Positions 40,358-53,183 are shown, numbered from the stretch's first letter. The stretch: 64,000 nucleotides of DNA from Pseudokineococcus marinus (GCF_037482405.1 NZ_JBBHZZ010000003.1:186001-250000), one strand, 5' to 3'. The notes: generated by a model from the sequence alone, not told the origin. Translations and numbers: made by a program.

Positions 40358-41307
40358 GGCACCTGCTGTCGGCGGCCGACCTCTCGCGCGAGGGCGCGCT
40401 CGAGCTGCTCGACGTCGCCGAGGAGATGGCCGCCACCCAGGCGCGCGAGATCAAGAAGCTGCCGACCCTGCGCGGGCGCACGGTGGTCAACCTCTTCTTC
40501 GAGGACTCGACCCGCACCCGCATCTCCTTCGAGGCGGCGGCCAAGCGGCTGTCGGCCGACGTCATCACCTTCTCCGCCAAGGGCTCGAGCGTCTCCAAGG
40601 GCGAGTCGCTCAAGGACACGGCGCTCACGCTGCAGGCGATGGGCGCCGACGCGGTCGTGCTGCGGCACAGCGCGTCCGGCGCCGCTCACCGGCTGGCGCA
40701 CGCCGGCTGGTCGGGCGTCGGCGTCCTCAACGCCGGCGACGGCACGCACGAGCACCCCACGCAGGCGCTGCTCGACGCCTTCACGCTGCGGCGCCGGCTG
40801 GCCGAGCGGGCCGGCGGCGACCCGGCCCGGGTGCTCGAGGGCGCGCGGGTCGCCGTCGTCGGCGACGTGCTCCACAGCCGCGTCGCCCGCTCGAACGTGC
40901 TCCTGCTGGAGACGCTCGGCGCCGACGTCGTGCTCGTCGCCCCGCCGACGCTCCTGCCGGTCGGCGTCGGCACGTGGCCGTGCCGCACGAGCTGGGACCT
41001 CGACGCCGTGCTGCCCGACGTGGACGCCGTCATGGTCCTGCGCGTGCAGCGCGAGCGGATGGGCGGGGGCGGGTTCTTCCCCTCGGCGCAGGAGTACACG
41101 CGGCGCTTCGGCCTCGACGGCCGCCGCCTGCGCCTCCTGCCCGACCACGCGCTCGTCATGCACCCCGGCCCGATGAACCGCGGGCTCGAGATCTCCGCGG
41201 AGGCCGCCGACAGCCCGCGCTCGACGATCGTCGAGCAGGTCGCCAACGGCGTCGCCGTGCGCATGGCCGCCCTGTACCTGCTGCTCGCCGGAGAGGACGC
41301 CGCATGA
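40354..41307 (+). CDS. pyrB: Aspartate carbamoyltransferase, catalytic chain
   Basis: 317 residues. The carbamoyl-phosphate loop FFEDSTRTRISFEAAAKRL, KGSSVSKGESLKDT, the HPTQALLDAFTL motif and MHPGPMNRGLEIS are all present. No pyrI is nearby, as is usual for actinobacteria. The GTG overlaps the pyrR stop, and the stop overlaps the pyrC ATG. Confidence 0.96.
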   Translation: MRHLLSAADLSREGALELLDVAEEMAATQAREIKKLPTLRGRTVVNLFFEDSTRTRISFEAAAKRLSADVITFSAKGSSVSKGESLKDTALTLQAMGADAVVLRHSASGAAHRLAHAGWSGVGVLNAGDGTHEHPTQALLDAFTLRRRLAERAGGDPARVLEGARVAVVGDVLHSRVARSNVLLLETLGADVVLVAPPTLLPVGVGTWPCRTSWDLDAVLPDVDAVMVLRVQRERMGGGGFFPSAQEYTRRFGLDGRRLRLLPDHALVMHPGPMNRGLEISAEAADSPRSTIVEQVANGVAVRMAALYLLLAGEDAA

Positions 41308-42719
41308 GCACGACCGACACCCCCGCGCCGACCGGAGCCGCCGGGGAGGGCGCCGCCCCGCCGGTGCTCGTCCGCCGGGCGCGGCTGCTCGGCGGCGAGG
41401 AGACCGACCTGCTGCTCGCGGGCGGTCGCGTGGCGCGCACCGGCCCCGGTGGGTCGCTCGAGGCCCCGGACGGCGCCCGCGTCGTCGAGGCCGCCGGCCT
41501 CGTGGCGCTCCCGGGGCTCGTCGACCTCCACACGCACCTGCGCGAGCCCGGCCGCGAGGACGCCGAGACGGTCCGCACAGGCTCCCGGGCCGCCGCCCTC
41601 GGCGGCTTCACCGCCGTCCACGCCATGGCGAACACCGACCCGGTCGCCGACACCGCCGGGGTCGTCGAGCAGGTGTGGCGCCTGGGCCGCGAGGTGGGCC
41701 TCGTCGACGTCCGCCCCGTCGGCGCCGTCACCGTGGGGCTCGCGGGGGAGCGGCTCGCCGAGCTCGGCGCGATGGCGACCTCGGCCGCGCGCGTGCGCGT
41801 CTTCAGCGACGACGGGAGGTGCGTGCACGACCCCGTGCTCATGCGCCGGGCGCTGGAGTACGTCCGCTCGGTCGACGGCGTCGTCGCCCAGCACGCCCAG
41901 GACCCGCGCCTCACCGAGGGCGCCCAGATGCACGAGGGCGTCGTGTCCTCGGTCCTCGGCCTGCGGGGCTGGCCCGCCGTGGCGGAGGAGGCGGTCATCG
42001 CCCGCGACGTGCTCCTCGCCGACCACGTCGGGTCGCGCCTGCACGTCTGCCACGTCTCCACGGCGGGGTCCGTCGAGATCCTGCGCTGGGCCAAGGCCCG
42101 CGGCGTCGACGTCACCGCCGAGGTGACGCCCCACCACCTGCTGCTCACCGACGAGCTCGTCCGCGGCTACGACCCCGTCTACAAGGTCAACCCGCCGCTG
42201 CGCACGCGCGCCGACGTCGAGGCCCTGCGCGAGGCGGTCGCCGACGGCACGGTCGACGTCGTCGCCACCGACCACGCGCCGCACCCGGTGGAGGACAAGG
42301 ACTGCGAGTGGGCGGCCGCCGCCATGGGCATGACCGGGCTCGAGACCGCCCTCTCGGTGGTGCAGGAGGCCCTCGTCGAGACCGGGCTCCTCGGCTGGGC
42401 CGACGTGGCCCGCGTCCTGTCGAGCGCCCCCGCCCGCATCGGCCGCCTCGAGGACCACGGCCGGCCGCTGGCGGAGGGCGAGCCCGCGCACCTCGTGCTC
42501 GTCGACCCCGCCGCGCGGCGCCCGGTGGCGCCGGAGCAGCACGCGACGCAGGGCCGCAACAGCCCCTACCGCGGCATGGAGCTGCCCGGCCGCGTCGTCG
42601 CGACCGTGCTGCGCGGCCGCCCGGTCGTGCTCGACGGCGCGCTCGTCGGCGAGCAGCCCGACGACGCCCACCTCGGGGCGTCCCGGGGTGCGCCCCACGG
42701 CGCGGCGGGGGCGTCGTGA
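41304..42719 (+). CDS. pyrC: Dihydroorotase
   Basis: 471 residues, class I dihydroorotase. Metal ligands are in DLHTHLREPG (HxH), the Asp/Lys-region AQHAQD, the HVCHVST His and ATDHAPH Asp. It cyclises carbamoyl-aspartate. It is longer than the ~430-residue norm because of a Thr/Ala/Pro N-terminus and a short disordered tail. ATG 41304 overlaps pyrB. Confidence 0.95.
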   Translation: MSTTDTPAPTGAAGEGAAPPVLVRRARLLGGEETDLLLAGGRVARTGPGGSLEAPDGARVVEAAGLVALPGLVDLHTHLREPGREDAETVRTGSRAAALGGFTAVHAMANTDPVADTAGVVEQVWRLGREVGLVDVRPVGAVTVGLAGERLAELGAMATSAARVRVFSDDGRCVHDPVLMRRALEYVRSVDGVVAQHAQDPRLTEGAQMHEGVVSSVLGLRGWPAVAEEAVIARDVLLADHVGSRLHVCHVSTAGSVEILRWAKARGVDVTAEVTPHHLLLTDELVRGYDPVYKVNPPLRTRADVEALREAVADGTVDVVATDHAPHPVEDKDCEWAAAAMGMTGLETALSVVQEALVETGLLGWADVARVLSSAPARIGRLEDHGRPLAEGEPAHLVLVDPAARRPVAPEQHATQGRNSPYRGMELPGRVVATVLRGRPVVLDGALVGEQPDDAHLGASRGAPHGAAGAS

Positions 42720-42747
42720 GCCCGGCGGGCGCCCCGGCGGTCCGCGC

Positions 42748-43377
42748 GTGAGCGAGGAGCAGGCCGGGCTGCTCGTGCTGGCGGCGATCCCCGTCCTGTG
42801 GGCCCTCATGTGGTGGGGGTGGCGGCGGCGCTCGCGCCGCCAGCGCGACCTGCCGGCCCCGCCGGCGGCGCCGCGGGACCCCGGCGCGGTGGTGCTCGAG
42901 CCCCGCGAGGGCGTGTACGTGAGCACGACGACCGCGGGCGACTGGCTCGACCGCGTCGTCGCCCACGGCCTCGGGCGGCGCAGCGCGTGCGAGGTCGGCG
43001 TCTTCGCCGCCGGGGTGTCCGTGGCCCGCGAGGGGGAGGACGTCCTGTGGCTGCCGGCGGACCGCCTGCTGCGGGTGCGCCGAGAGCGGGGCATGGCCGG
43101 CAAGTACGTCGACCGCGAGGGGCTCGTCGTCCTCACCTGGCTGCTCGGGCCGGGGGAGGACCTCGAGGTCGACACGGGCCTGAGGCTGCGCCGCGACGCG
43201 GACGCCGACGCCCTGGTCGCCGCGCTCGCCGCGGTGCTCCCGGGGACGGCGGCCGGGCGGGACGGGCCGCGGCCGCACGGGGACGACGACAGCCCTCCGG
43301 ACGAGGGCGAGGAGGACGAGGACCAGCACGTGGACGGGCAGGACGGCGTGGACGAGCGAGAGGGAGGCGACCGGTGA
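42748..43377 (+). CDS. Membrane-anchored PH-like protein of the pyr operon
   Basis: 209 residues. An N-terminal transmembrane helix (GLLVLAAIPVLWALMWWGW) is followed by a basic stop-transfer segment (RRRSRRQR) and a ~110-residue beta-rich domain (EGVYVSTTTAGDWLDRVV, then LVVLTWLLGPGEDLEVDTG) resembling the PH-like transporter-associated proteins found between pyrC and carA in actinobacteria. The C-terminus is a very acidic tail (DDDSPPDEGEEDEDQ). The function is unknown. The GTG lies 28 nt after pyrC and the gene overlaps carA by 4 nt. Confidence 0.7.
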   Translation: MSEEQAGLLVLAAIPVLWALMWWGWRRRSRRQRDLPAPPAAPRDPGAVVLEPREGVYVSTTTAGDWLDRVVAHGLGRRSACEVGVFAAGVSVAREGEDVLWLPADRLLRVRRERGMAGKYVDREGLVVLTWLLGPGEDLEVDTGLRLRRDADADALVAALAAVLPGTAAGRDGPRPHGDDDSPPDEGEEDEDQHVDGQDGVDEREGGDR

Positions 43378-44641
43378 CGAGCACGGGAGCGGAGCCGCTG
43401 ACGCGGACGAGCGGCGGCGGCGCGGCCGAGGAGGCCGTGCTGGTGCTGGAGGACGGCCGGTCCTTCACCGGGGCCGCCTACGGCGCCCGCGGCACGACGG
43501 TGGGGGAGGCGGTCTTCTGCACGGCCATGACCGGCTACCAGGAGACGCTGACCGACCCCTCCTACCACCGGCAGGTCGTCGTCATGACGGCGCCGCACAT
43601 CGGCAACACGGGCGTCAACGACGAGGACGTCGAGAGCCGGCGCATCTGGGTCTCGGGCTTCGTTGTCCGCGACCCCGCCCGCCGTCCCTCGAGCTGGCGC
43701 AGCCTGCGGGTGCTCGAGGACGAGCTGGCCGACCAGGGCGTCGTCGGGATCAGCGGGGTCGACACGCGCGCCCTCACCCGGCACCTGCGCGAGCGCGGGG
43801 CGATGCGCGCCGGCGTCTTCTCCGGCGACGCGCTGCGCGAGCCGACCACCGGTCGGCGCCTGGAGCCCTCCGAGCTCCTCGTGCGCGTCCTCGACGCGCC
43901 CGTCATGGCGGGCGCCGACCTCGCGGGCGAGGTGACGACCCCGGAGCCGTACGTCGTCGAGGCCGTCGGCGAGCCGCGCCGGGGGGTGGACGGGCGGCCG
44001 ATGACGGTGGTCGCCCTGGACCTCGGCATCAAGTCGCGCACGCCCTGGCACCTCGCCCAGCGGGGCGTCCGCGTCCACGTGCTGCCCGCGACGGCGACGA
44101 CGGAGCAGGTGCTCGCGCTCTCCCCGCACGGCGTCTTCTACTCCAACGGCCCCGGGGACCCGGCGGCGGCGGAGCACGAGGTCGGCGTCCTGCGGGACGT
44201 CCTCGCGCGCCGGCTGCCCTTCTTCGGCATCTGCTACGGCAACCAGCTGCTCGGGCGGGCCCTCGGGCTCGGCACGTACAAGCTCGTCTACGGTCACCGC
44301 GGCGTGAACCAGCCGGTGATGGACACGGCCACCGGGTCGGTCGAGATCACCGCGCACAACCACGGCTTCGCCGTCGACGCACCGATCGGGGAGCCCTTCG
44401 ACACGCCCTTCGGCGCCGCCGAGGTCAGCCACTGGTGCCTCAACGACCGCGTCGTCGAGGGCCTGCGGTGCCTCGACGCGCCGGCCTTCAGCGTCCAGTA
44501 CCACCCCGAGGCGGCGGCCGGCCCGCACGACGCCGGCTACCTGTTCGACCGGTTCTGCGACCTCATGGCCGCCCCCGACCGCACGCCCGACACGCCCAGC
44601 CCCGCCAGCCCCAGCAGGGCCACCGCCGAGGAGACCGACTG

Positions 44642-44642
<1 letters not shown>
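43374..44642 (+). CDS. carA: Carbamoyl-phosphate synthase small subunit
   Basis: 422 residues. The N-terminal domain has LEDGRSFTGAAYGARGTTVGE and GVVGISGVDTRALTRHLRERG. The class I glutamine amidotransferase has the nucleophile Cys in FFGICYGNQLLGRALG (GICxGxQ) and the His/Glu pair in QYHPEAAAGPHD. It supplies ammonia to CarB. The last ~17 residues are Pro/Ser-rich. It shares one base with carB. Confidence 0.95.
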
Positions 44643-47991
<3,349 letters not shown>

Positions 47992-47995
<4 letters not shown>

Positions 47996-49077
47996 CGGCG
48001 GCCGGCCCGGTGGACGGCGCCGTGGGCGGCGCGGAGGCGGGCGCCGAGGTCGTCGACGACGAGGCCGTCGCGCCGCCCGGCGCCGTGGGCGAGCGCGCGG
48101 TCGTGCGCTCGGCCGAGCCGGTCGGGGCCTACACGCGCCTCGTGCTCGCGGCCCCGCGCAGCGCCGCCGCGGCGCGCCCGGGGCAGTTCGCGGCCTGCTC
48201 GACGGGCGACTCGGGGATGCTCCTGCGCCGCTCGTTCTCGATCTCGTCCGCCGACGCGGCGACGGGGGAGCTCGTCCTCGTCGTCGCCGCCGCCGGCCCC
48301 GGGACCGCGCGGATCGCCGCCCTGCGGGCCGGGGACGTCCTGCCCGTGCTGGCCCCCCTCGGCCGGCCCTTCGCGCTGCCGCCGGCCGGCGACGGCGTCG
48401 TCCTCGTCGGCGGCGGGTACGGGGCCGCGCCCCTGGCGTGGCTCGGCGCCGCGCTGCGGGCCCGCGGCAGCGCCGTCGACCTCGTCGTCGGGGCGGGCGA
48501 CGCGCGGCGGCTGCTGGGCCACGACACGCCGAGCACCGCCGGCAAGGCCGACGGGGTCCCCTGGGACGCGGACGCTCCCGTGGACCGGGTCCACGTCGCG
48601 ACCGAGGACGGCTCGGCGGGCGCGCGGGGACGCGTGACCGACCTGCTGCCCGACCTCCTCGCCGGGCCCGCCGGGAGCGCGGGGCGCGGCGGGGGAGCGC
48701 AGCACGTGCTGGCGTGCGGCCCCATGGCGATGCTCCGGGCCGTCCACGAGGTCGCGTCCGCCGCGGGGGCGACCACCCAGCTGGCCACGGAGGAGTCCAT
48801 GGCCTGCGGGATCGGGGTGTGCATGACCTGCGTCCTGCCGGTCGTCGGCGACGACGGGCGCACCCGGATGGTCCGCGCCTGCACCGAGGGCCCCGTCTTC
48901 CCGGGGGAGCGGCTGCGCTGGGACGCCATCGGCGCACCTGCGCCGCAGCGTCCCGCGGGCGTGGGGGCCCGCGTGCCCGACGACGCCGTCGGCGCCCCGG
49001 CCCCGGCGTCGACGCCGCCGCCGGCGTCCGCCGGCGGCGGCGCTACGGCGCCCGGCGTCGTGGGCGGTCGGCCGTGA
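47992..49077 (+). CDS. pyrK: Dihydroorotate dehydrogenase electron-transfer subunit
   Basis: 361 residues. The FAD-binding barrel includes RRSFSISSADAATGEL and the NAD domain VLVGGGYGAAPLAWLGAAL. The [2Fe-2S] cysteines are in ESMACGIGVCMTCVLP and MVRACTEGP, the C-X4-C-X2-C-Xn-C pattern of PyrK. Together with the class 1B PyrD that follows it makes the NAD-linked enzyme. A Pro/Ala-rich tail of ~45 residues is unusual. GTGA overlaps occur on both sides. Confidence 0.93.
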
Positions 49078-50024
49078 GCGCGCCCGCCGTCGACCTCGCG
49101 GTGGACCTGGCGGGGGCGCGCCTGCGCTCGCCCGTCATGACGGCGTCCGGCTGCGCCGCCGCCGGCCGCGAGCTCGACGCCTTCACCGACGTCGCCGCCC
49201 TCGGCGCCGTCGTCACGAAGTCGGTCATGCGGAGCCCCCGCTCGGGGCGGCCGACGCCGCGCATGGCCGAGACGCCGGCGGGGATGCTCAACTCGATCGG
49301 CCTCCAGGGCGGGGGCGTCGACGCGCTCGTCGAGCACGACCTGCCGTGGCTCGCCGAGCGCGGCGCCACCGCCGTCGTGTCCGTGGCGGGCGGGGACCCG
49401 GAGGAGTTCGCCGAGGTGGCCCGCCGCGTCGTCGGCGCGCCGGGGGTCGCCGCGCTCGAGGTCAACATCTCCTGCCCCAACGTCGCGAACCGCGGGCTCG
49501 TCTTCGCCTGCGACCCCGGCAGCAGCGCCGCGGTGCTGGGGGCCGTGCGCGCCGCGGTCGGCGACGACGTCGTGCTGCTCGCCAAGCTCTCGCCCGACGT
49601 CACCGACCTCGTGGCGATCGCCCGCGCCTGCCTCGAGGCCGGGGCGAGCGGCCTCACGGCGATCAACACGCTCCTCGGCGTGGACGTCGACGTGCGCACC
49701 ATGCGCCCGCGGCTCGCCGTCACCACGGGCGGGCTGTCGGGGCCGGCGATCCGGCCGGTCGCCGTCCGCTGCGTCTGGCAGCTGCGCGCGGCGATGCTCG
49801 CCGGTCTCCTCCCGGAGGCTCCCGTCGTCGGGACCGGCGGCGTCGCGAGCGGGGTCGACGCGCTGCAGATGGTGCTGGCGGGGGCCTCCGCCGTGCAGGT
49901 GGGCACCGCCGTCTTCGCCGACCCGACGACGCCGGGCCGGGTCGCCGACGAGCTCGGCGCCCTGCTCGCCGAGCGGGGCTTCGCCTCCGTCGCCGACGCC
50001 GTGGGCTTCGCGCACCGCGCCTGA
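49074..50024 (+). CDS. pyrD: Dihydroorotate dehydrogenase, class 1B catalytic subunit
   Basis: 316 residues. FMN barrel with SPVMTASGCAAAGRE, the catalytic Cys in VNISCPNVANRG (Cys marks class 1, rather than the Ser of the membrane class 2), LLAKLSPDV with a binding Lys, and VVGTGGVASGVDALQMVLAGASAVQVGTA (split in the protein as usual). Partner of PyrK. It ends the tightly overlapping part of the pyr operon. Confidence 0.94.
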   Translation: MSAPAVDLAVDLAGARLRSPVMTASGCAAAGRELDAFTDVAALGAVVTKSVMRSPRSGRPTPRMAETPAGMLNSIGLQGGGVDALVEHDLPWLAERGATAVVSVAGGDPEEFAEVARRVVGAPGVAALEVNISCPNVANRGLVFACDPGSSAAVLGAVRAAVGDDVVLLAKLSPDVTDLVAIARACLEAGASGLTAINTLLGVDVDVRTMRPRLAVTTGGLSGPAIRPVAVRCVWQLRAAMLAGLLPEAPVVGTGGVASGVDALQMVLAGASAVQVGTAVFADPTTPGRVADELGALLAERGFASVADAVGFAHRA

Positions 50025-50070
50025 GCCGGTCACCGACCGCGGGGGCGGGAGCGGGGTGCGGGTGCGGTGG

Positions 50071-50180
50071 CGCGCACAGCGACCTGCGGACCGCCGGCGT
50101 CGCGGGGGCGGCGGGGCGCTGACCTGCGGCGACGCCCCGGCCGGGTGCGGGCGGCGTACGGTGCGCAGGTCGCCGTGCGC
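50071..50180 (-). repeat. Three-box 110-bp element, copy E3 (inverted)
   Basis: On the plus strand, GACCTGCG at 50081-50088 (box C complement), GACCTGCG at 50121-50128 (box B complement) and CGCAGGTC at 50164-50171 (box A complement). Read on the minus strand it has the same box order and 43/40-bp spacing as E1 and E2. It lies between pyrD and the independently promoted pyrF. Confidence 0.75.
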
Positions 50181-50247
50181 GGCGCCATCGGTGCGGCCGC
50201 GGTGCTCTCGCCCGACGGCCCGGTCACCCGGGAGCGGCCGGGTGCGG

Positions 50248-50253
50248 TGGGAT
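50248..50253 (+). promoter_or_regulatory. -10 element of leaderless pyrF promoter
   Basis: TGGGAT, 6 nt, GTG 50260. It suggests that pyrF has its own leaderless promoter downstream of repeat E3. Confidence 0.45.
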
Positions 50254-50259
50254 GGGGCC

Positions 50260-51186
50260 GTGGACCCCGCGACGCCGCAGCCGCCCGCCCGTCCGACGAG
50301 CCCCGCGAGCGGCGGGGGGGCGGCGGGGAGCCCCCCGACCCCCTTCGGCGACCGGCTGCGCGCCGCGATGGACGCGCACGGCCCGCTGGCCGTCGGCGTC
50401 GACCCGCACCCGGCGCTGCTGGCCCGCTGGGGCCTGCCCGACGACCCGACCGGACTCGAGCGCTTCGCGCTCACCTGCGCCGAGGCGCTGGGCGGCGCCG
50501 TCGCGGCGGTGAAGCCGCAGTCGGCGTTCTTCGAGCGGCACGGCAGCCGGGGGGTGGCCGTCCTCGAGCGGCTGCTCGGCGAGCTGGCCGCCGCGGGCAC
50601 GCTGTCGCTCCTCGACGTCAAGCGCGGCGACGTCGGCAGCACCATGGCGGCCTACGCGCAGGCGCACCTCGCCGACGGGGCCCCGCTGGCCGCGGACGCC
50701 GTCACGCTGTCGCCGTACCTCGGGCTGGGCTCGCTGCGGCCGGCGCTCGACCTCGCCGCCGCCACCGGGCGCGGCGCCTTCGTCCTGGCGCTCACCTCCA
50801 ACCCCGAGGGGGCGTCGGTGCAGCACGCCCGCGACGACGACGGCACCCCGGTCGCCGCTGCCGTGGCGCGCGGCGTCGCGCACGAGAACGCCGGGGCACG
50901 GGCTCGCGGCGCGCTCGGCTCGGTGGGGATGGTCGTCGGCGCGACGACGGGCGGGGCCGCCGAGCGGCTCGGCCTCGACCTCGCCGCCACGGCCGCCCCG
51001 CTGCTGGCCCCCGGCGTCGGCGCGCAGGGGGCGGGCCCGGAGGACCTCGCGGCCGTCTTCGGCGACGCCCGCCGCCAGGTGCTCGCGACGTCGAGCCGGG
51101 GCGTCCTCGCCGCCGGTCCGCGCGCCGCCGACGTCCGCGCCGCGGCGCGCGACCTCGCCGACCGCTGCGCGGCCGCCCTCGCCTGA
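50260..51186 (+). CDS. pyrF: Orotidine 5'-phosphate decarboxylase, type 2
   Basis: 308 residues. Type 2 (PyrF-II) signatures are AVGVDPHPALLARWG, AVKPQSAFFERHGSRGVAVL and the catalytic LLDVKRGDVGSTMAAYAQAHL (Asp-x-Lys-x-x-Asp), followed by VMVGATTGGAAERL-type phosphate binding (VVGATTGG) and LAPGVGAQGA. It makes UMP. The N-terminal ~28 residues are Pro/Ser/Gly-rich. The gene is separated from pyrD by 235 bp that contain repeat E3. Confidence 0.93.
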   Translation: MDPATPQPPARPTSPASGGGAAGSPPTPFGDRLRAAMDAHGPLAVGVDPHPALLARWGLPDDPTGLERFALTCAEALGGAVAAVKPQSAFFERHGSRGVAVLERLLGELAAAGTLSLLDVKRGDVGSTMAAYAQAHLADGAPLAADAVTLSPYLGLGSLRPALDLAAATGRGAFVLALTSNPEGASVQHARDDDGTPVAAAVARGVAHENAGARARGALGSVGMVVGATTGGAAERLGLDLAATAAPLLAPGVGAQGAGPEDLAAVFGDARRQVLATSSRGVLAAGPRAADVRAAARDLADRCAAALA

Positions 51187-51231
51187 CGGCCGGGCCGCGG
51201 GGGAGCGGCGGCCCCCCGGGGCTCCGGGGCG

Positions 51232-51475
51232 GGGCGAACGGGCGACGACTCGCCCTCCCGAGGCCTCCGGAGAGGGCGAACGGGCGACGACTCGCCCTTC
51301 CGAGACCTGCGGGGAGGGCGAACGGGCGACGACTCGCCCTCCCGAGGCCTGCGCAGGGGGCGAACGGGCGACGACTCGCCCTCCCGAGGCCTGCGCAGGG
51401 GGCGAACGGGCGACGACTCGCCCTCCGCCGGCGCCCGGAAGGGTCGACGGACGACGACCGGCCCTCCGGCGGGCC
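51232..51475 (+). repeat. 42-bp tandem repeat array (five copies plus a degenerate sixth)
   Basis: Units start at 51232, 51274, 51316, 51358 and 51400, an exact 42-bp period. Each begins GGGCGAACGGGCGACGACTC and contains the hairpin GGGCGA-CGAC-TCGCCC. The last ~15 bp of the unit vary slightly. A decayed sixth copy follows at about 51441. The array fills most of the 421-bp gap between pyrF and mihF. The period is a multiple of three, but no start or ribosome-binding site supports coding. Confidence 0.92.
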
Positions 51476-51498
51476 CGGCCCGGGCTCGCCGCCCCTCG

Positions 51499-51528
51499 TT
51501 GCCGCCCGCGATCGGGAGTCGCTAGCGT
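51499..51528 (+). promoter_or_regulatory. Promoter of mihF
   Basis: -35 TTGCCG (51499-51504), 18-nt spacer, -10 TAGCGT (51523-51528). The leader is about 75 nt, ending in GAGGTGG before GTG 51608. Confidence 0.55.
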
Positions 51529-51607
51529 CACGTCACCCGCCGCCGGGGCGAGCGCCCGCGCTCCGCCGCCGGCGACCCGACCCCTTCTGCCCCGAGGTGG
51601 ACCCGCC

Positions 51608-51922
51608 GTGCCGCTCCCGCACCTGACCGACGAGCAGCGCGCCGCGGCGCTCGAGAAGGCCGCCCAGGCGCGCCGCGCCCGGGCCGAGATCAAGAACCGC
51701 CTCAAGTACGGCCAGGGCTCGTTGGAGCAGGTCGTCCGCGACGGCCAGAGCGACGACGTCGTCGGCAAGATGAAGGTCAGCGCCCTCCTCGAGTCGATGC
51801 CCGGGGTCGGGCGCGTCACCGCGCGCAAGATCATGGAGGAGGTCGGCATCTCGGAGTCGCGGCGCGTCCGCGGCCTGGGAGCCCACCAGATCTCCGCCCT
51901 CGTCGCGCGCTTCGAGCGCTGA
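51608..51922 (+). CDS. mihF: Actinobacterial integration host factor (mIHF/sIHF)
   Basis: 104 residues. A long N-terminal helix (LTDEQRAAALEKAAQARRARAEIKNRLK) is followed by the helix-two-turn-helix domain with GQGSLEQVV, KMKVSALLESMPGVGRVTARKIMEEVGI and RRVRGLGAHQISALVARF. This is the actinobacteria-specific mIHF, a nucleoid protein unrelated to HU/IHF in fold. It precedes gmk and rpoZ as in Streptomyces and Mycobacterium. The 42-bp array lies just upstream of its promoter. Confidence 0.95.
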   Translation: MPLPHLTDEQRAAALEKAAQARRARAEIKNRLKYGQGSLEQVVRDGQSDDVVGKMKVSALLESMPGVGRVTARKIMEEVGISESRRVRGLGAHQISALVARFER

Positions 51923-51930
51923 GCGCCGCG

Positions 51931-52635
51931 GTGGGGCCGGAGGAGGACGCTGCCGGGTCGGGCGCGGTGTCGAGCCCCGGTCGCGGTCCGCACACCGCGG
52001 AGGAGGTCGGCGGAGGCCTCCGGGCGGCGCGACTGACCGTCCTCGCAGGGCCGACGGCGGTGGGCAAGGGCACCGTCTCCGCCGACGTGCGGCACCGCTA
52101 CCCGCAGGTGTGGCTGTCGGTGTCGGCGACGACCCGGGCGCCGCGCCCGGGGGAGGTCGACGGCGTGCACTACCACTTCGTCGACGAGGCGGAGTTCGAC
52201 CGGATGGCCGCGGCGGGGGAGCTGCTCGAGTGGGCCGTCGTCCACGGGCGGCACCGGTACGGGACGCCGCGCCGACCGGTCGAGGAGGTGCTCGCGCAGG
52301 GGCGGCCCGCCCTGCTGGAGATCGACCTGCAGGGCGCCCGCCAGGTGCGGGCCACCATGCCGGGGGCGCGCTTCGTCTTCCTCGCGCCGCCGTCGTGGGA
52401 GGAGCTGGTCCGCCGGCTCGTCGGCCGCGGCACCGAGGACGAGGCCGAGCGGGAGCGCCGGCTCGCCACGGCCCGCACGGAGCTCGAGGCGGAGCAGGAG
52501 TTCGACGTGACCGTCGTCAACGCGGACGTCCGCCAGGCCGGCGACGACCTCGTATCATCGATGGGTCTGCGGCCGCTGCCGGCGACTGACGGCCCCGCCG
52601 TCGACTCCCCCGGCGGGCGGCAGCAGGGCGCCTGA
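51931..52635 (+). CDS. gmk: Guanylate kinase
   Basis: 234 residues as called from GTG 51931. A start at a later GTG (about residue 12) would give a length nearer the norm. P-loop GPTAVGKGT, the actinobacterial variant. GMP-binding residues are in SVSATTRAPRPGEVDGVHYHF and EWAVVHGRHRYGTP. The lid is RGTEDEAERERRLATA. It phosphorylates GMP to GDP. It starts 8 bp after mihF. Confidence 0.94.
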   Translation: MGPEEDAAGSGAVSSPGRGPHTAEEVGGGLRAARLTVLAGPTAVGKGTVSADVRHRYPQVWLSVSATTRAPRPGEVDGVHYHFVDEAEFDRMAAAGELLEWAVVHGRHRYGTPRRPVEEVLAQGRPALLEIDLQGARQVRATMPGARFVFLAPPSWEELVRRLVGRGTEDEAERERRLATARTELEAEQEFDVTVVNADVRQAGDDLVSSMGLRPLPATDGPAVDSPGGRQQGA

Positions 52636-52828
52636 GGGCGTCGCCGGGCCCGGGACGGGTGCGTGCGGTGCGGGAGCACCGCCCGCTCGCTGGTGTCGCC
52701 GGGACGTGGACGGCCGCGGGAGCGGCAGCACGACTGACAGCACGAGAGGGCCGCCGGGACGCATCGGACCGGCGGGCCGCGAGGACGGCGGGCGCCACGG
52801 GCGCCGGCCCCGACCGCAGGAGGACCCC

Positions 52829-53179
52829 GTGTCCGGAACGAGCGCCGCCCCCGAGGGCATCACCGACCCGCCCATCGACGACCTGCTCAAGGCCGCCGAC
52901 TCCAAGTACGCGCTGGTGATCTACGGCGCCAAGCGCGCCCGCCAGATCAACGCGTACTACTCCCAGCTCTCCGAGGGCCTGCTCGAGAACGTCGGCCCCC
53001 TCGTCGAGACCCACGTGCAGGAGAAGCCGCTGTCGGTGGCGCTGCGCGAGATCGACGCCGGCATGCTGACGATCCGCCCGTCCGACGGCGAGGGCGACGC
53101 GCCCGAGGGCCTCGAGATGGCCGACGACGGCGGCCTCGACGACCCCTTCACCCCGGGCGACGTCCCCGCCGAGGGCTGA
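52829..53179 (+). CDS. rpoZ: RNA polymerase omega subunit
   Basis: 116 residues. ITDPPIDDLLKAADSKYALVIYGAKRARQINAYY is the omega signature that wraps the beta-prime C-terminus. EKPLSVALREIDAGMLTI closes the core. The acidic tail (DGEGDAPEGLEMADDGG) is typical in actinobacteria. GTG 52829 has AGGAGG 6 nt upstream. About 190 bp separate it from gmk. A TATCAT at 52553, inside gmk, is the only candidate -10. Confidence 0.93.
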   Translation: MSGTSAAPEGITDPPIDDLLKAADSKYALVIYGAKRARQINAYYSQLSEGLLENVGPLVETHVQEKPLSVALREIDAGMLTIRPSDGEGDAPEGLEMADDGGLDDPFTPGDVPAEG

Positions 53180-53183
53180 CCGC

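Noticed and set aside
51232..51475. CRISPR array or 14-residue coding repeats in the 42-bp array
   Set aside because: The units are contiguous without unique spacers, and no start, ribosome-binding site or upstream coding frame supports translation. It is a plain tandem repeat.
52553..52558. TATCAT inside gmk as rpoZ promoter
   Set aside because: Attractive hexamer in a GC-rich genome but no -35 at proper spacing and 270 nt from rpoZ. Kept only as a possibility in the rpoZ entry.
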